Under the pieces are notes generated by a model. That model was not told the origin of the DNA and searched no databases. It was given only the letters and a program-made list of their open reading frames with translations. The position numbers were made by a program, and so were the translations under genes. Of a stretch of 64,000 nucleotides of DNA, positions 47,613 to 56,377 are shown in pieces. How positions within the stretch are numbered: the stretch's first letter is position 1; the number at the start of each line of letters is the position of its first letter. The stretch comes from Rhodobacterales bacterium (GTDB lineage Bacteria; Pseudomonadota; Alphaproteobacteria; Rhodobacterales; Rhodobacteraceae): positions 27,796 through 91,795 of the forward strand of contig PDRW01000026.1 of assembly GCA_002746935.1 (NCBI GenBank), given 5' to 3'.

Positions 47613-48641
47613 ATGCCCGCTGCCCCAAGCTTCGCCATCGTATCCCTCGCCGCGGCGGGTCTGGTCGCACTTGCCGCAATGCTCGGAGGCGGATGGATCT
47701 GGGCGGCGCTCGGGTACATGACGCTGATCGCCTGGGGGTTCGACAAGCTCTTGCCGCAGCGCGTGAGCCCCGTGGAGGACGCGCGCGGAGCCGATGCGCT
47801 GTCGGCCACGCTGGCACTGGTGCATTTCCCGCTGCTCGGCCTCGTGGCGGGCAGGCTCGCCTCCGGGGGCTCCGGCTTCGCGGACTGGCTCGGAGTGTTC
47901 GTGGCGGCGGGGCTGTTCTTCGGTCAGGTCTCCAACGCCAATGCCCACGAATTGATCCACCGCGGCAACCGGGTTTTGTTCAACCTCGGCAAATGGGTCT
48001 ATATCAGCCTGCTTTTCGGGCATCACACCTCGGCGCATCTCAAGGTCCACCACCGCTTTGCCGCCAGCGACGAAGACCCCAATACCGCCCGCCCCGGCGA
48101 AAGCTTCTACGCTTTCGCGCCGCGCGCCTGGCGGGGGTCGTTCCGGCGCGGCTACGAGATGGAGCGCGCCGATATCATCCGGCGCGGCACCGGCGGCGCG
48201 ACGCCTTATGTCACCTATGTTTTCGGAGGGCTGGGATTTCTGGCGCTGGCGCTCGCGGCCTTCGGGCTGGCGGGAGCCGCGGTGCTGCTGGCGCTTGCGG
48301 CCCATGCCCAGACCCAGCTTCTGCTTGCCGACTATGTGCAGCACTACGGGCTCACCCGCGCCCGCCGGGCGGACGGCAAGCTCGAACCGATGGGTCTTGC
48401 CCACAGCTGGAACGCGGGCGAAAGCTTCACCCGCCGGCTGATGCTGAACGCGCCCCTGCATTCGGACCACCACGCCCATCCGGCGCGCCGCTATCCGGCG
48501 CTTGCCCTGCCCGCCCGCAGCGAGGCCCCGCGCCTGCCCGCCTCGCTGCCGGTGATGACGAGTCTCGCGCTCTATCCGCCCGGATGGCGGCGGGTGATGG
48601 GCCGTGCGCTCGCGCGCTGGCAGCAGGAAAGCGGCGGATGA
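47613..48641 (+). CDS. alkB: AlkB-type alkane 1-monooxygenase
   Basis: 342-residue membrane di-iron monooxygenase that hydroxylates alkanes at the terminal carbon. Histidine boxes are present: NAHELIHRGN (near residue 110), HHTSAHLKVHH (near 140) and PLHSDHHAHP (near 295), plus YVQHYGL. SD AGGAG precedes the ATG. No rubredoxin gene is adjacent. The divergent gap to the lysoplasmalogenase gene (160 bp) would hold its promoter. Related xanthorhodopsin/fatty-acid hydroxylases share the boxes, but the HYGL motif favours AlkB. Confidence 0.92.
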   Translation: MPAAPSFAIVSLAAAGLVALAAMLGGGWIWAALGYMTLIAWGFDKLLPQRVSPVEDARGADALSATLALVHFPLLGLVAGRLASGGSGFADWLGVFVAAGLFFGQVSNANAHELIHRGNRVLFNLGKWVYISLLFGHHTSAHLKVHHRFAASDEDPNTARPGESFYAFAPRAWRGSFRRGYEMERADIIRRGTGGATPYVTYVFGGLGFLALALAAFGLAGAAVLLALAAHAQTQLLLADYVQHYGLTRARRADGKLEPMGLAHSWNAGESFTRRLMLNAPLHSDHHAHPARRYPALALPARSEAPRLPASLPVMTSLALYPPGWRRVMGRALARWQQESGG

Positions 48642-48675
48642 TCCGGTCTGTTCAGTGCAATGGCCGTGATTTGCG

Positions 48676-49695
48676 TCATGCATTTGAACCAGATTTCATC
48701 ATGCCGAAAATTTCTGCGCTCAGAGGCGCGATCTTGCGATCTTCAACACAGCCAGGACGGTGCCAGCACATTTCCTCTATCTCGGCCGAAATTGCTGGCG
48801 ACCTGGCAAGCTCGACACGAAATACCTGCGCCTCAACAACATGGTTTGGTTCGTTGGCAGCGGGTGCGGTCAGTTGAGCAAGGAATTCAGCATTCCTGGT
48901 CTCCGCGCCCAGTTCTTCCAGCAATTCGCGTTCGAGGGATTGGCGAACGGTCTCGTTTGCTTCAATTTTTCCACCTGGCTGCATGAAGCTCTCGGTCCCC
49001 CTTTTTCTGACAAGAAGCATATTGCCAGAATCATCCATGATAACGGCCACCGCGATTTTCAGTGTCGTTTGTTGGGTCATGGAGACCGCAGCCTGGTTCC
49101 CTGAAGCTTCATAGGTCTTGCCTGCTGGCGGAACATATGCAGAAAACCGCTCCAGGATCGAGTCTGGATCGTTCTCCACGATCAGCATGTCCCGATAAGC
49201 CGGGGCCAGGAAACCTGCCTTTACCATTCCATCGACCATGTCCATCAACGGATCGAAAAACCCATCTACGTTGAGAAAGCCAATTGGTTTGGCGTGGAGT
49301 GCAATTTGCGCCCACGTCCATTGCTCGAAAGCTTCTTCCAGTGTGCCGGCGCCGCCCGGAAGAACGAGAAAGCCATCGGCCAAATCGCTCATCCTGGTTT
49401 TACGTTCATGCATTGTCTCGACGATCAGGAGTTCGGTCAGCCCGTTGTGCGATATTTCCCGCTCGACGAGATGCCTGGGCATGACGCCGACAACTTCACC
49501 GCCACGACTGAGCGCGGCGTCAGCGACTGCACCCATAAGTCCGACCTTTCCACCGCCATAGACGAGTTTGAGGCTTTGCTTCGAAAGAGCCTCCCCGGCT
49601 TTCCTGGCTGCGTGCAAGAAAACCGGATCATGCCCTGACGCTGATCCGCAAAAAACGCAAACTGTGCGCAAAGTGTGAGGTGGTGCTGCAATCAT
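48676..49695 (-). CDS. LOG-family phosphoribohydrolase fused to a NUDIX hydrolase
   Basis: 339 residues in one frame. Residues about 10-190 are a TIGR00730/LOG protein, the family that frees bases (e.g. cytokinins) from nucleoside monophosphates: VCVFCGSASG, VYGGGKVGLMGAVADAAL and VLPGGAGTLEEAFE. From about 210 a NUDIX domain follows, with the complete box GKIEANETVRQSLERELLEE then LGA. ATG 49695 follows AGAGG. Codon use is more AT-rich than in flanking genes, suggesting transfer. The fusion implies linked nucleotide clean-up reactions. Confidence 0.88.
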   Translation of the reverse strand: MIAAPPHTLRTVCVFCGSASGHDPVFLHAARKAGEALSKQSLKLVYGGGKVGLMGAVADAALSRGGEVVGVMPRHLVEREISHNGLTELLIVETMHERKTRMSDLADGFLVLPGGAGTLEEAFEQWTWAQIALHAKPIGFLNVDGFFDPLMDMVDGMVKAGFLAPAYRDMLIVENDPDSILERFSAYVPPAGKTYEASGNQAAVSMTQQTTLKIAVAVIMDDSGNMLLVRKRGTESFMQPGGKIEANETVRQSLERELLEELGAETRNAEFLAQLTAPAANEPNHVVEAQVFRVELARSPAISAEIEEMCWHRPGCVEDRKIAPLSAEIFGMMKSGSNA

Positions 49696-49975
49696 GCGCA
49701 ACCTCTAAACCAACGCGTGGAATCATGGAAGGCGTCAGATGTTCCTTTTCTTCAAATGCATTCGGTCAGGCAGACGTTAGCGCAGCCGCAGCAAAACCGC
49801 CCTTCACCCACACAGCCGACTGTGGCGTGAAATCCCAAACACTTGTGATCACTGTGCGCTCTCCTTGCCCGTTCACCCCGCATCTGCCAAACGCATCCCA
49901 TCCTGCCACCGCGGCAATCTCCTGCGGCCTGTCTGATGTGTTGCCTGCAAACCATCTGTTGACAAGAGGCTTCCC

Positions 49976-50155
49976 GTGTTTCTCGTTCTTCCGGTCATCT
50001 CGCTGACCGTGGCGCTGCATTTCATTGCGTTCCGGTTTGCGGTTTTCGCACTGCCGGTGAGAACGGCGATTGCATCGTTTCAATATCTGGTGGATCTGGG
50101 CCGGAGTATTTCGGGCTGTATTTTCGGCACGGCGGGGGCAAAGGTGCCATGCTGA
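49976..50155 (+). CDS. Short membrane ORF, possible gene fragment
   Basis: 59 residues from GTG 49976, preceded by AGAGG with six bases between. VFLVLPVISLTVALHFIAF is a plausible TM segment, followed by FALPVRTAIASFQYL. It resembles small membrane proteins I know from mobile elements of this group, but the end (GTAGAKVPC) looks cut. It is inside the low-GC insert, so a remnant is likely. Nothing else was seen in 49696-50282. Confidence 0.35.
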   Translation: MFLVLPVISLTVALHFIAFRFAVFALPVRTAIASFQYLVDLGRSISGCIFGTAGAKVPC

Positions 50156-50282
50156 GCCTCCTGCCCGCAGGCATCATCGTTCTGCCCGAAACCGGCATTC
50201 AGAAAAACCTCGCCAACAAACCCCGCAAGATGGGCCCTGGATCACGCATGCTGCACGCCAATATAAATGGCAGCTTTCTGTC

Positions 50283-51857
50283 TCAAAGCGTAATACGGCG
50301 CCGGGCCCCGATCCGGTCCAGAAACGCCGGGTCATGGCTCACCACAAGGATCGCACCGCCATAGGCGTTCAGTGCCGCTTCAAGGGTTTCCACCGCGTCA
50401 AGATCGAGATGGTTGTTCGGCTCATCCAGCAACAGAAGCTGGCGCGGCTGGCTGTGACCCAGGGTGCAGGCCAGCCCGGCACGCATCTTTTGCCCGCCGC
50501 TGAGGGTGGCTGTTTTTTTGTTTGCATCCTCCCCGCGAAACAGAAAGCGGGCGAGCGTGGCGCGGCGGTCATTTTCTGTGGCCTGCGGGTCAAGGCGGGC
50601 AAGCGCGCTTCGCACCGTTTCGTCGGGGTCAAGGAAACTGACATCCTGATCAATCAGCGCGGCCGGAACCCCGACAGTCACGGCGCCGGTCTGCGCCCGA
50701 AGCTGCCCGGCAATGCAGGCCAGCAGGGTCGATTTTCCGGCGCCATTCGCGCCCTCTATCGCGACGCGTTCGGGGCCACGCAGGGAGAACGAAACATCCC
50801 TGAAGATGGGCGCCGCAGGACGATACCCGAACCCGAGATGCTCGACCTCCAGCACAGGGCGCGTCGCAGTCAGGCCGCAGGGCCGAATATCCATCACCAG
50901 CGGTTCGAGCGCCTCGACCGCCGCACGGGCGGCCTCCAGCGCGGCCTTGGCCTCCTGCCCCTGCCGGTCGCGCAGCCGCGCTGCCGAGCCGCCAGACCCT
51001 TCGCTGCGCTCCTTCGCGGCATCGAGCAACAGCTTCGACTGGCTGCCCGCTGCGCGAAGCTGCCTGCCCTGCCGGTCCGTGCGCGCCTTGCGTTCCGTCG
51101 CCCGCTGCGCCCGCGCCTGCGTGTGCGCAACCGCCCGCTGCGCACGGGCCACGGCCTCTTCGGCAGCCGCCAGTTCTGCCTCCCTGGCGGCGCGACAGGC
51201 ACTATATGGGCCGCCGTAGCTCCTGGCGCCCAGGCTTGTCAGTTCAACGATCGCGTCCATCTCGTCAAGCAGAACCCGGTCGTGGCTGGCGACGACAACG
51301 CAGCCCGGCCAGCCCCGCAAGGCCTCGATGACATGGGTCCGGCCCGCGCGATCAAGGTGGTTGGTCGGTTCATCCAGCAACAGAACGTCATGGTCGGCAA
51401 AGATGAGCGCGGCCAGGCTCGCCCGCGTCCTCTGTCCGCCGGACAGGGTGCTGAGCGGGGTATCTGGCGGCTGATCCAGCCCCAGCCTGCCCAGCGCGCC
51501 CTGAAGCCGCGCCTCCAGCGTCCAGTCTGCCTGCGCCAGATCCTCGGCCGTCGCATCCCCGCGTTCCGCCCGCGCGAGGAGGGCCAGCGGCGCCGCCACG
51601 CCGAACAGATCGGCAATCGTGGCTCCCGTCGCCCGTTCCGGGTTCTGCCGCAGAAACCCGATGGAAGGCGGGGCGGTGATCCTCCCGGCCGAGGGGGTCA
51701 ACTCCCCGGCGATCAACCGCAAGAGCGTGGTCTTTCCGGTCCCGTTGCGGCCAACAAGGCCGGTGCGCCGGGGGCCGAAGGTCAGGCTGAGATCGGTGAA
51801 GAGGGGATCATTGGTCGGGCTGTGCCAGCTGAGGCCGACGATGGAAACGGACTGCAT
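50283..51857 (-). CDS. ABC-F family ATPase
   Basis: 524-residue soluble protein with two ABC domains and no membrane part: Walker A GRNGTGKTT and GANGAGKST, signatures LSGGQRTRASLAAL and LSGGQKMRAGLAC, Walker B VLLLDEPTNHLD and LLLLDEPNNHLD. The linker (residues about 215-320) is Ala/Arg/Gln-rich. ABC-F proteins act on ribosomes, as translation factors or antibiotic-resistance proteins; which type cannot be told. It lies in the insert next to an IS remnant, so resistance is worth considering. A small ORF lies 31 bp upstream. Confidence 0.93.
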   Translation of the reverse strand: MQSVSIVGLSWHSPTNDPLFTDLSLTFGPRRTGLVGRNGTGKTTLLRLIAGELTPSAGRITAPPSIGFLRQNPERATGATIADLFGVAAPLALLARAERGDATAEDLAQADWTLEARLQGALGRLGLDQPPDTPLSTLSGGQRTRASLAALIFADHDVLLLDEPTNHLDRAGRTHVIEALRGWPGCVVVASHDRVLLDEMDAIVELTSLGARSYGGPYSACRAAREAELAAAEEAVARAQRAVAHTQARAQRATERKARTDRQGRQLRAAGSQSKLLLDAAKERSEGSGGSAARLRDRQGQEAKAALEAARAAVEALEPLVMDIRPCGLTATRPVLEVEHLGFGYRPAAPIFRDVSFSLRGPERVAIEGANGAGKSTLLACIAGQLRAQTGAVTVGVPAALIDQDVSFLDPDETVRSALARLDPQATENDRRATLARFLFRGEDANKKTATLSGGQKMRAGLACTLGHSQPRQLLLLDEPNNHLDLDAVETLEAALNAYGGAILVVSHDPAFLDRIGARRRITL

Positions 51858-51888
51858 GTGTTACGCTCGCAATAGAAACCAAAAGGGG

Positions 51889-51918
51889 TCAGTCGGCGAG
51901 GGCGTAATCCATGTTCAT
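51889..51918 (-). CDS. Possible leader peptide upstream of the ABC-F gene
   Basis: Nine-codon ORF (MNMDYALAD then TGA), GGAG three bases before its ATG, ending 31 bp before the ABC-F start. TTGTCA at 51963-51968 (minus strand) could be the -35 of their common promoter. Several ABC-F resistance genes are controlled by translated leaders, which makes this ORF plausible; the spacing of its ribosome-binding site is tight. Confidence 0.3.
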   Translation of the reverse strand: MNMDYALAD

Positions 51919-52096
51919 TGGCTCCGTTTCACTGTGCCATACCTAGCAACGGCCCGGCAGAATGACAAGCGTCACGGAACCAGGGGCAAGAGTGGCCATG
52001 GGCAGAACCGCAGCGAGGGGCACTGCCCGTTTTGCCGCGCGGTGCATTCGATCCGAAGTATGGCCAAACGGCAAATTCATGATACTGTTCACTTAT

Positions 52097-53145
52097 GACC
52101 CATCCGATTGCCTTTCGCCGCCATGTCCTTTCCATCCGGGAAAGGGAAGGGCTGAGCTTTGAAGAAACCTCAGAGCGGTTTGGCGTGGGGTTTGCCTCAG
52201 GCAAACGCTGGTCGAAACGTATCTCCCCAAAGTCCTATGAGCGCGGGAAAATACCAGGATCGACCTGACGAAGCTTGCCCAGGACGTCCGCGACCACCCC
52301 GACGCCTGCCAATACGAATGCGCCGCCCGGTTCTGGGTGTGCCTGAACAGATCCGGCAGACGTTGCAAAAACTCGACGTGACGCACAAAAGGCCCTGCGC
52401 CATCCAGTAGCGGACGCCGCAAAACGTCGCAGTTTCCGCGAGAAGATCAAGGCGCATGAGGCTGCCGGGCGGCGCATTGTATATTATTGATGAAAGTGGC
52501 TTTGCGGCGGATATGCCGCGCACCTCTACGGCTACGCGCCGCGTGGAACCCGTTGTTTGGTGTGCAAGACTGGAATGCACGTGGGCGAGTGAATGCGATT
52601 GGCGCACGTCTTGCGGGGGCCTTGGTCAGCGTTGGGTTATCCACCGCGAACGTCGATGCAGACATCTTCAGCCTTTGGCCTGAACACGATCCGATCCCGA
52701 AACTTCCGGCGGGGCGGTGCTGGTCATTGACAACGTGACCATTTACCGGCGCGCGGACATAGTCGGGATTGGCGCCCGGTCCGGACACAGCCCAGGGCGT
52801 TATGCGAAAAACCTGACTCACCTGACGCTGCCTGAAATCATGGATTTGGGGCGCGTCAGGTGATGCTCTTTGTATCAGGTATTTCGTCAAACGCTCTAGA
52901 ATATGGCCAAACCACACAAGTCTGATTGTGCCTTTTGGCTACAGGTCTTTGGCCTTACGCTGATGCTTCACGGATTTCGGGATCAGGATCCACCCCTGTC
53001 AGCTGTACCTGCCACCCTTCAGCCCCGACCTGAACCCGATCGAGCCAAATGGGCTCTGGCAAGGACTCTGCGGCGAAAAACCACAGTAACCGTGGATGAA
53101 CTGTTTCGGAATCAGTTTTTGTCGTTTGGCTATACTTCACCCAAG
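52097..53145 (+). pseudogene. Decayed IS630-family transposase
   Basis: Pieces of one transposase occur in two plus-strand frames. 52097: MTHPIAFRRHVLSIREREGL, with helix-turn-helix LSFEETSERFGVGFASGKRW, stopped by TGA near 52266. About 52473: LYIIDESGFAADMPRT in another frame. 52553-52738: FGVQDWNARGRVNAIGARL back in the first frame. 52717: VLVIDNVTIYRRAD. 53003: LYLPPFSPDLNPIE. The three DDE acidic residues survive (DESGF, IDN, NPIE) but in frames that cannot be read together, so it is dead. No terminal inverted repeats could be assigned. Confidence 0.85.
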
Positions 53146-53416
53146 ACAAAGAGCGGGCGCGCCCTTCGGGGCGGCGGGAAGGCTCGGGAGGAGGAGGGCA
53201 CGGGACACGCCACCTTCCGGAGGCACGGCCGGGAGGCGGGGCCCTGTTCTGAAGCCAAAGCCGGGCGGTCAGGCCGGAAGGTTCTGGGCGGAGAACACCT
53301 TTCGACCGCCGCCCGCCCGACATGCTGGCGGGTTTCTCACGCTGGCCGGTCTGTTGCCGCTGACCCGGCCGGGCCCGCCGGCAAGGCTTGTGCCGGAACC
53401 ACGCCCGGTGGAAGCG
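53146..53416. other. Intergenic DNA between the IS remnant and hisA
   Basis: 271 bp, G+C returning to the genome level. No hisF or other gene seen. It probably contains the junction of the insert. Confidence 0.4.
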
Positions 53417-54139
53417 TCAGGCCGAAAGCAGCGCCAGCGCCTCGCCCAGATCCATCGCCCCGTCGTATAGCGCGCGGCCGGAGATGGCGCCGTTGAGCGG
53501 GGCGCCGCAGGTCATGAGGGCACGCAGATCGTCGAGCGAGGCGATGCCGCCGGAGGCGATCACCGGGATCGTCACCTCGTGGGCCAGCGCCGCGGTGGTC
53601 TCCACATTGGGCCCGGCCATGGCCCCGTCGCGGTTGATGTCGGTATAGACGATCGCGGCCACACCCGCGTCTTCGAAACGATGCGCCAGATCGGTGATTT
53701 GCACGTCGGTTTCCTCGGCCCAGCCCTTGGTCGCCACCCGCCCGTCGCGCGCGTCGATACCGACCGCGATCTGACCGGGGAAGGCGCGCGCCGCTTCGCG
53801 CACCAGCGCCGGGTTTTCCACCGCCGCAGTGCCCAGAATGATCCGTTCCAGCCCCCTGGACAGCCAGCGCTCGACGGTGGCCATGTCGCGGATGCCGCCG
53901 CCAAGCTGGGCAGGCACCCTGACCGCAGCCAGAATGGCCTCGACCGCCGCGGCATTGACCGGCTCCCCCGCAAAGGCACCGTTGAGATCGACGAGATGGA
54001 TCCATTCGCAGCCCGCCGCCTCGAAGGCAAGCGCCTGGGCGGCGGGGTCGTCGTTGAACACCGTCGCCGCGTCCATCTCGCCGCGCAGCAGGCGCACGCA
54101 CTGGCCGTCTTTCAGATCAATGGCGGGGTAGAGGATCAT
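53417..54139 (-). CDS. hisA: HisA isomerase
   Basis: 240-residue TIM barrel, 1-(5-phosphoribosyl)-5-[(5-phosphoribosylamino)methylideneamino] imidazole-4-carboxamide isomerase, fourth step of histidine synthesis. Catalytic Asp in [17 protein letters not shown], phosphate loop [16 protein letters not shown], second Asp in [14 protein letters not shown], and [16 protein letters not shown] 54139. hisF normally follows in this order but is absent here. Confidence 0.97.
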   Translation of the reverse strand: MILYPAIDLKDGQCVRLLRGEMDAATVFNDDPAAQALAFEAAGCEWIHLVDLNGAFAGEPVNAAAVEAILAAVRVPAQLGGGIRDMATVERWLSRGLERIILGTAAVENPALVREAARAFPGQIAVGIDARDGRVATKGWAEETDVQITDLAHRFEDAGVAAIVYTDINRDGAMAGPNVETTAALAHEVTIPVIASGGIASLDDLRALMTCGAPLNGAISGRALYDGAMDLGEALALLSA

Positions 54140-54605
54140 CGCTGGCATCCTTTTGGCTTTGGTGTTTGTCGCACGGGGAGGGATGGGCGTCCAGTGGGAG
54201 ATGCGAAGGGCGCGGTTGGGCAACTGGGCGGCTGGCCGCGCAGGCAAGGGCAGGGTTTCCGGCGGCTGGGGGGTGGCGGAAGGACCGTGGACAAGCGCGG
54301 GCCGGTCGGTTCAGCCCGAAACAGGCTTGCGAAGCGCGGGGTTCGGGCCTTGCCGGGGCAGCCTGCCCGGCCAGCCCCCGACCCGCCACCAGCCTCTGCG
54401 GTGCCCTGGCGTGGCAAGCCCGGGGCCAGGATTGCCGCGCCGGGCCTGACGCCCGCCCCGGCATGGCGCCCCGGGCGTTGTCCGCCTGTGCGAGGCCCGC
54501 CAGTGTGATGCCCGCCTGTGCGCGGCACAGGCCCCCCGCCCGCCGCAGGCGGCGCATCAGCGCAAACGACCCGCCGCAGGCGGCACGTCAGCAAACCCGC
54601 CCCGC
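54140..54605. other. 466-bp GC-rich gap between hisH and hisA
   Basis: No credible gene on either strand. It contains two identical palindromes CCGCCGCAGGCGGC (54540-54553 and 54571-54584), a repeated CGCCTGTGCG, and several other short dyads. Such a long gap is unusual inside a his operon and could carry a promoter or attenuator for hisA. Confidence 0.5.
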
Positions 54606-55244
54606 TCAGGGCTTCCAGCGCAGGAAATTCGCGATCATCTTCAGCCCGGCGGCCTGGCTCTTTTCCGGGTGGAACTGGGTGCCGAAAATGGTGTCGCGCC
54701 CGACAATGGCAGTGATGTCGCCGGCATATTCCGCATGGGCCAGCCGGTGCGCATCCTCCGCCACCCGGAAATGGTAGGAATGGACGAAATAGGCGTGGTC
54801 GCCGGTGGCAATGCCCGCGAGCACCGGGTGGGGATGGTCGATCACGAGGTCGTTCCAGCCCATATGCGGCACCTTGAGGCTCTTGTCGGCCGGGTCGATA
54901 TGCACCACCTCGCCGCCGATCCAGCCGAAACCCGGGGTCTCGCCGCGCTCCAGCCCACGGCTCGCCAGCATCTGCATGCCGATGCAGATGCCGAAGAACG
55001 GCACCCCGCGCCGCATCACCGCTTCGTCGAGCGCTTCGAACAGGCCGGAATGGTCGAACAGCGCCCGCCGGCAGGCCGGGAAGGCCCCGTCGCCCGGCAG
55101 CACCACCCGGTCGGCCCGCGCCACCGCCTCCGGCTCGCCCGAGACCAGCACCTCGCCCGCCCCGGTCTCCTCCGCCATCCGCTGGAAGGCCTTCTCGGCC
55201 GAATGGAGATTGCCGCTTTCGTAGTCGATCAGAACGGTCAGCAT
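54606..55244 (-). CDS. hisH: Imidazole glycerol phosphate synthase, glutaminase subunit
   Basis: 212-residue class I amidotransferase that hands ammonia to HisF. Nucleophile Cys in FFGICIGMQMLASRG near residue 85, His/Glu in FGTQFHPEKSQ near the end, and LPGDGAFPACRRALFD. Start ATG 55244 gives MLTVLIDYESGN. It lies 9 bp behind hisB. Its partner hisF is not in the window. Confidence 0.98.
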   Translation of the reverse strand: MLTVLIDYESGNLHSAEKAFQRMAEETGAGEVLVSGEPEAVARADRVVLPGDGAFPACRRALFDHSGLFEALDEAVMRRGVPFFGICIGMQMLASRGLERGETPGFGWIGGEVVHIDPADKSLKVPHMGWNDLVIDHPHPVLAGIATGDHAYFVHSYHFRVAEDAHRLAHAEYAGDITAIVGRDTIFGTQFHPEKSQAAGLKMIANFLRWKP

Positions 55245-55253
55245 GGGGTCTCC

Positions 55254-55841
55254 TCAGAGGGCGCCCTTGGTAGAGGGGATGGCGTCGGCCTTGCGCGGGT
55301 CGGTCTCGACCGCATCGCGCAGCGCCCGCGCCACCGCCTTGAAGGCGGCCTCGGCGATGTGATGGGCGTTGAACCCGTGCAGACGGTCCACATGCAGGGT
55401 GATGCCGCCGTTGCCCGCAAAGGCGGTGAAGAACTCGCGCACCAGTTCGGTGTCGAAGGTGCCGATCTTGGGGCTCGGAAAATCGACGTTCCACACCAGA
55501 AAGGCACGGCCCGAGAGATCGAGCGCGGCGCGCACCTGGGCCTCATCCATCGGCAGATGGCATTCGCCATAGCGCCGGATGCCGCGCTTGTCGCCCAGCG
55601 CCGCCTTCAACGCCTGACCGAGCGCGATGCCGGTGTCTTCGACGGTGTGATGGTCGTCGATATGCAGATCGCCCACCGCGCGCACCTTCATGTCGATCAG
55701 CGCATGGCGGGCAAGCTGGTCGAGCATGTGGTCGAAAAAGCCCACCCCGGTCCGGTTGTCATAGCTGCCGGTGCCGTCGAGGTCGATTTCGACGGTGATC
55801 TCGGTTTCCGCCGTCTTCCGGCTGATCCTGGCCTGGCGCAT
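55254..55841 (-). CDS. hisB: Imidazoleglycerol-phosphate dehydratase
   Basis: 195-residue Mn-dependent enzyme of histidine synthesis. The two metal motifs are [18 protein letters not shown] and [18 protein letters not shown], plus [16 protein letters not shown]. This is the monofunctional form without the phosphatase domain. First gene of hisB-hisH-hisA; ATG 55841 follows GGAGAA. Confidence 0.98.
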   Translation of the reverse strand: MRQARISRKTAETEITVEIDLDGTGSYDNRTGVGFFDHMLDQLARHALIDMKVRAVGDLHIDDHHTVEDTGIALGQALKAALGDKRGIRRYGECHLPMDEAQVRAALDLSGRAFLVWNVDFPSPKIGTFDTELVREFFTAFAGNGGITLHVDRLHGFNAHHIAEAAFKAVARALRDAVETDPRKADAIPSTKGAL

Positions 55842-56377
55842 GGTGTTCTCCCCGGGTCTGGTGGCACCCCGGGGTTATAGGCAGGCGGAGGGTAGGTGAA
55901 AAGAGGGAGGGGGTGCGCGCAGCCTCGTGGCTCTTGCGAAAGACCCGGCCTGCCCCGGCGCGCGCTCCACACCCGGAGTTTCGGCAGCCGCCGCATGGAA
56001 CGGGATCGCGAACACGAACGCGCGCGCGCCGCACCCGGGGTTGTGGCAGCCGATTCGCCAACCGGTCTGCCCGCTTTCCGTTACCATTCGGTTAATCCCC
56101 GGCACAAAACCGCCAACGCCGCACGACTGTCGCCCAGGCGTGACCGGCTATTGTCCGGGTCCAGTCAACAGTTCCAGCCGCTCACCGGGGGTTGTTCCCG
56201 AACCCGAATATATACGCCCCGCGCGGGCCTTGCGTGTTCCCAATACGCGGCTTTCGCGCTATCCCGTCGAACGTGGGCTCCGGACGACCGGAGCAGTCCG
56301 GGGGGCTGGCGTGGCGTGTCGCACGCGACATCGTAACTTGCTGGTCGCACTAATTCTTGTTGCCACAGGAGGGTACC
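55842..56377. other. 536-bp divergent region, hisB and RTX gene
   Basis: Promoter space for hisB (minus) and the RTX gene (plus). CATTCGGTTAATCCC (56086-56100) and AATATATACG (56208-56217) are the AT-richest spots and the best promoter candidates for the RTX gene. Two related strings (CACCCGG...GGCAGCCG) occur near 55970 and 56030. No gene seen. Confidence 0.4.

Noticed and set aside
53146-53416. hisF or a fragment of it behind hisA
   Set aside because: No HisF motif in any frame.
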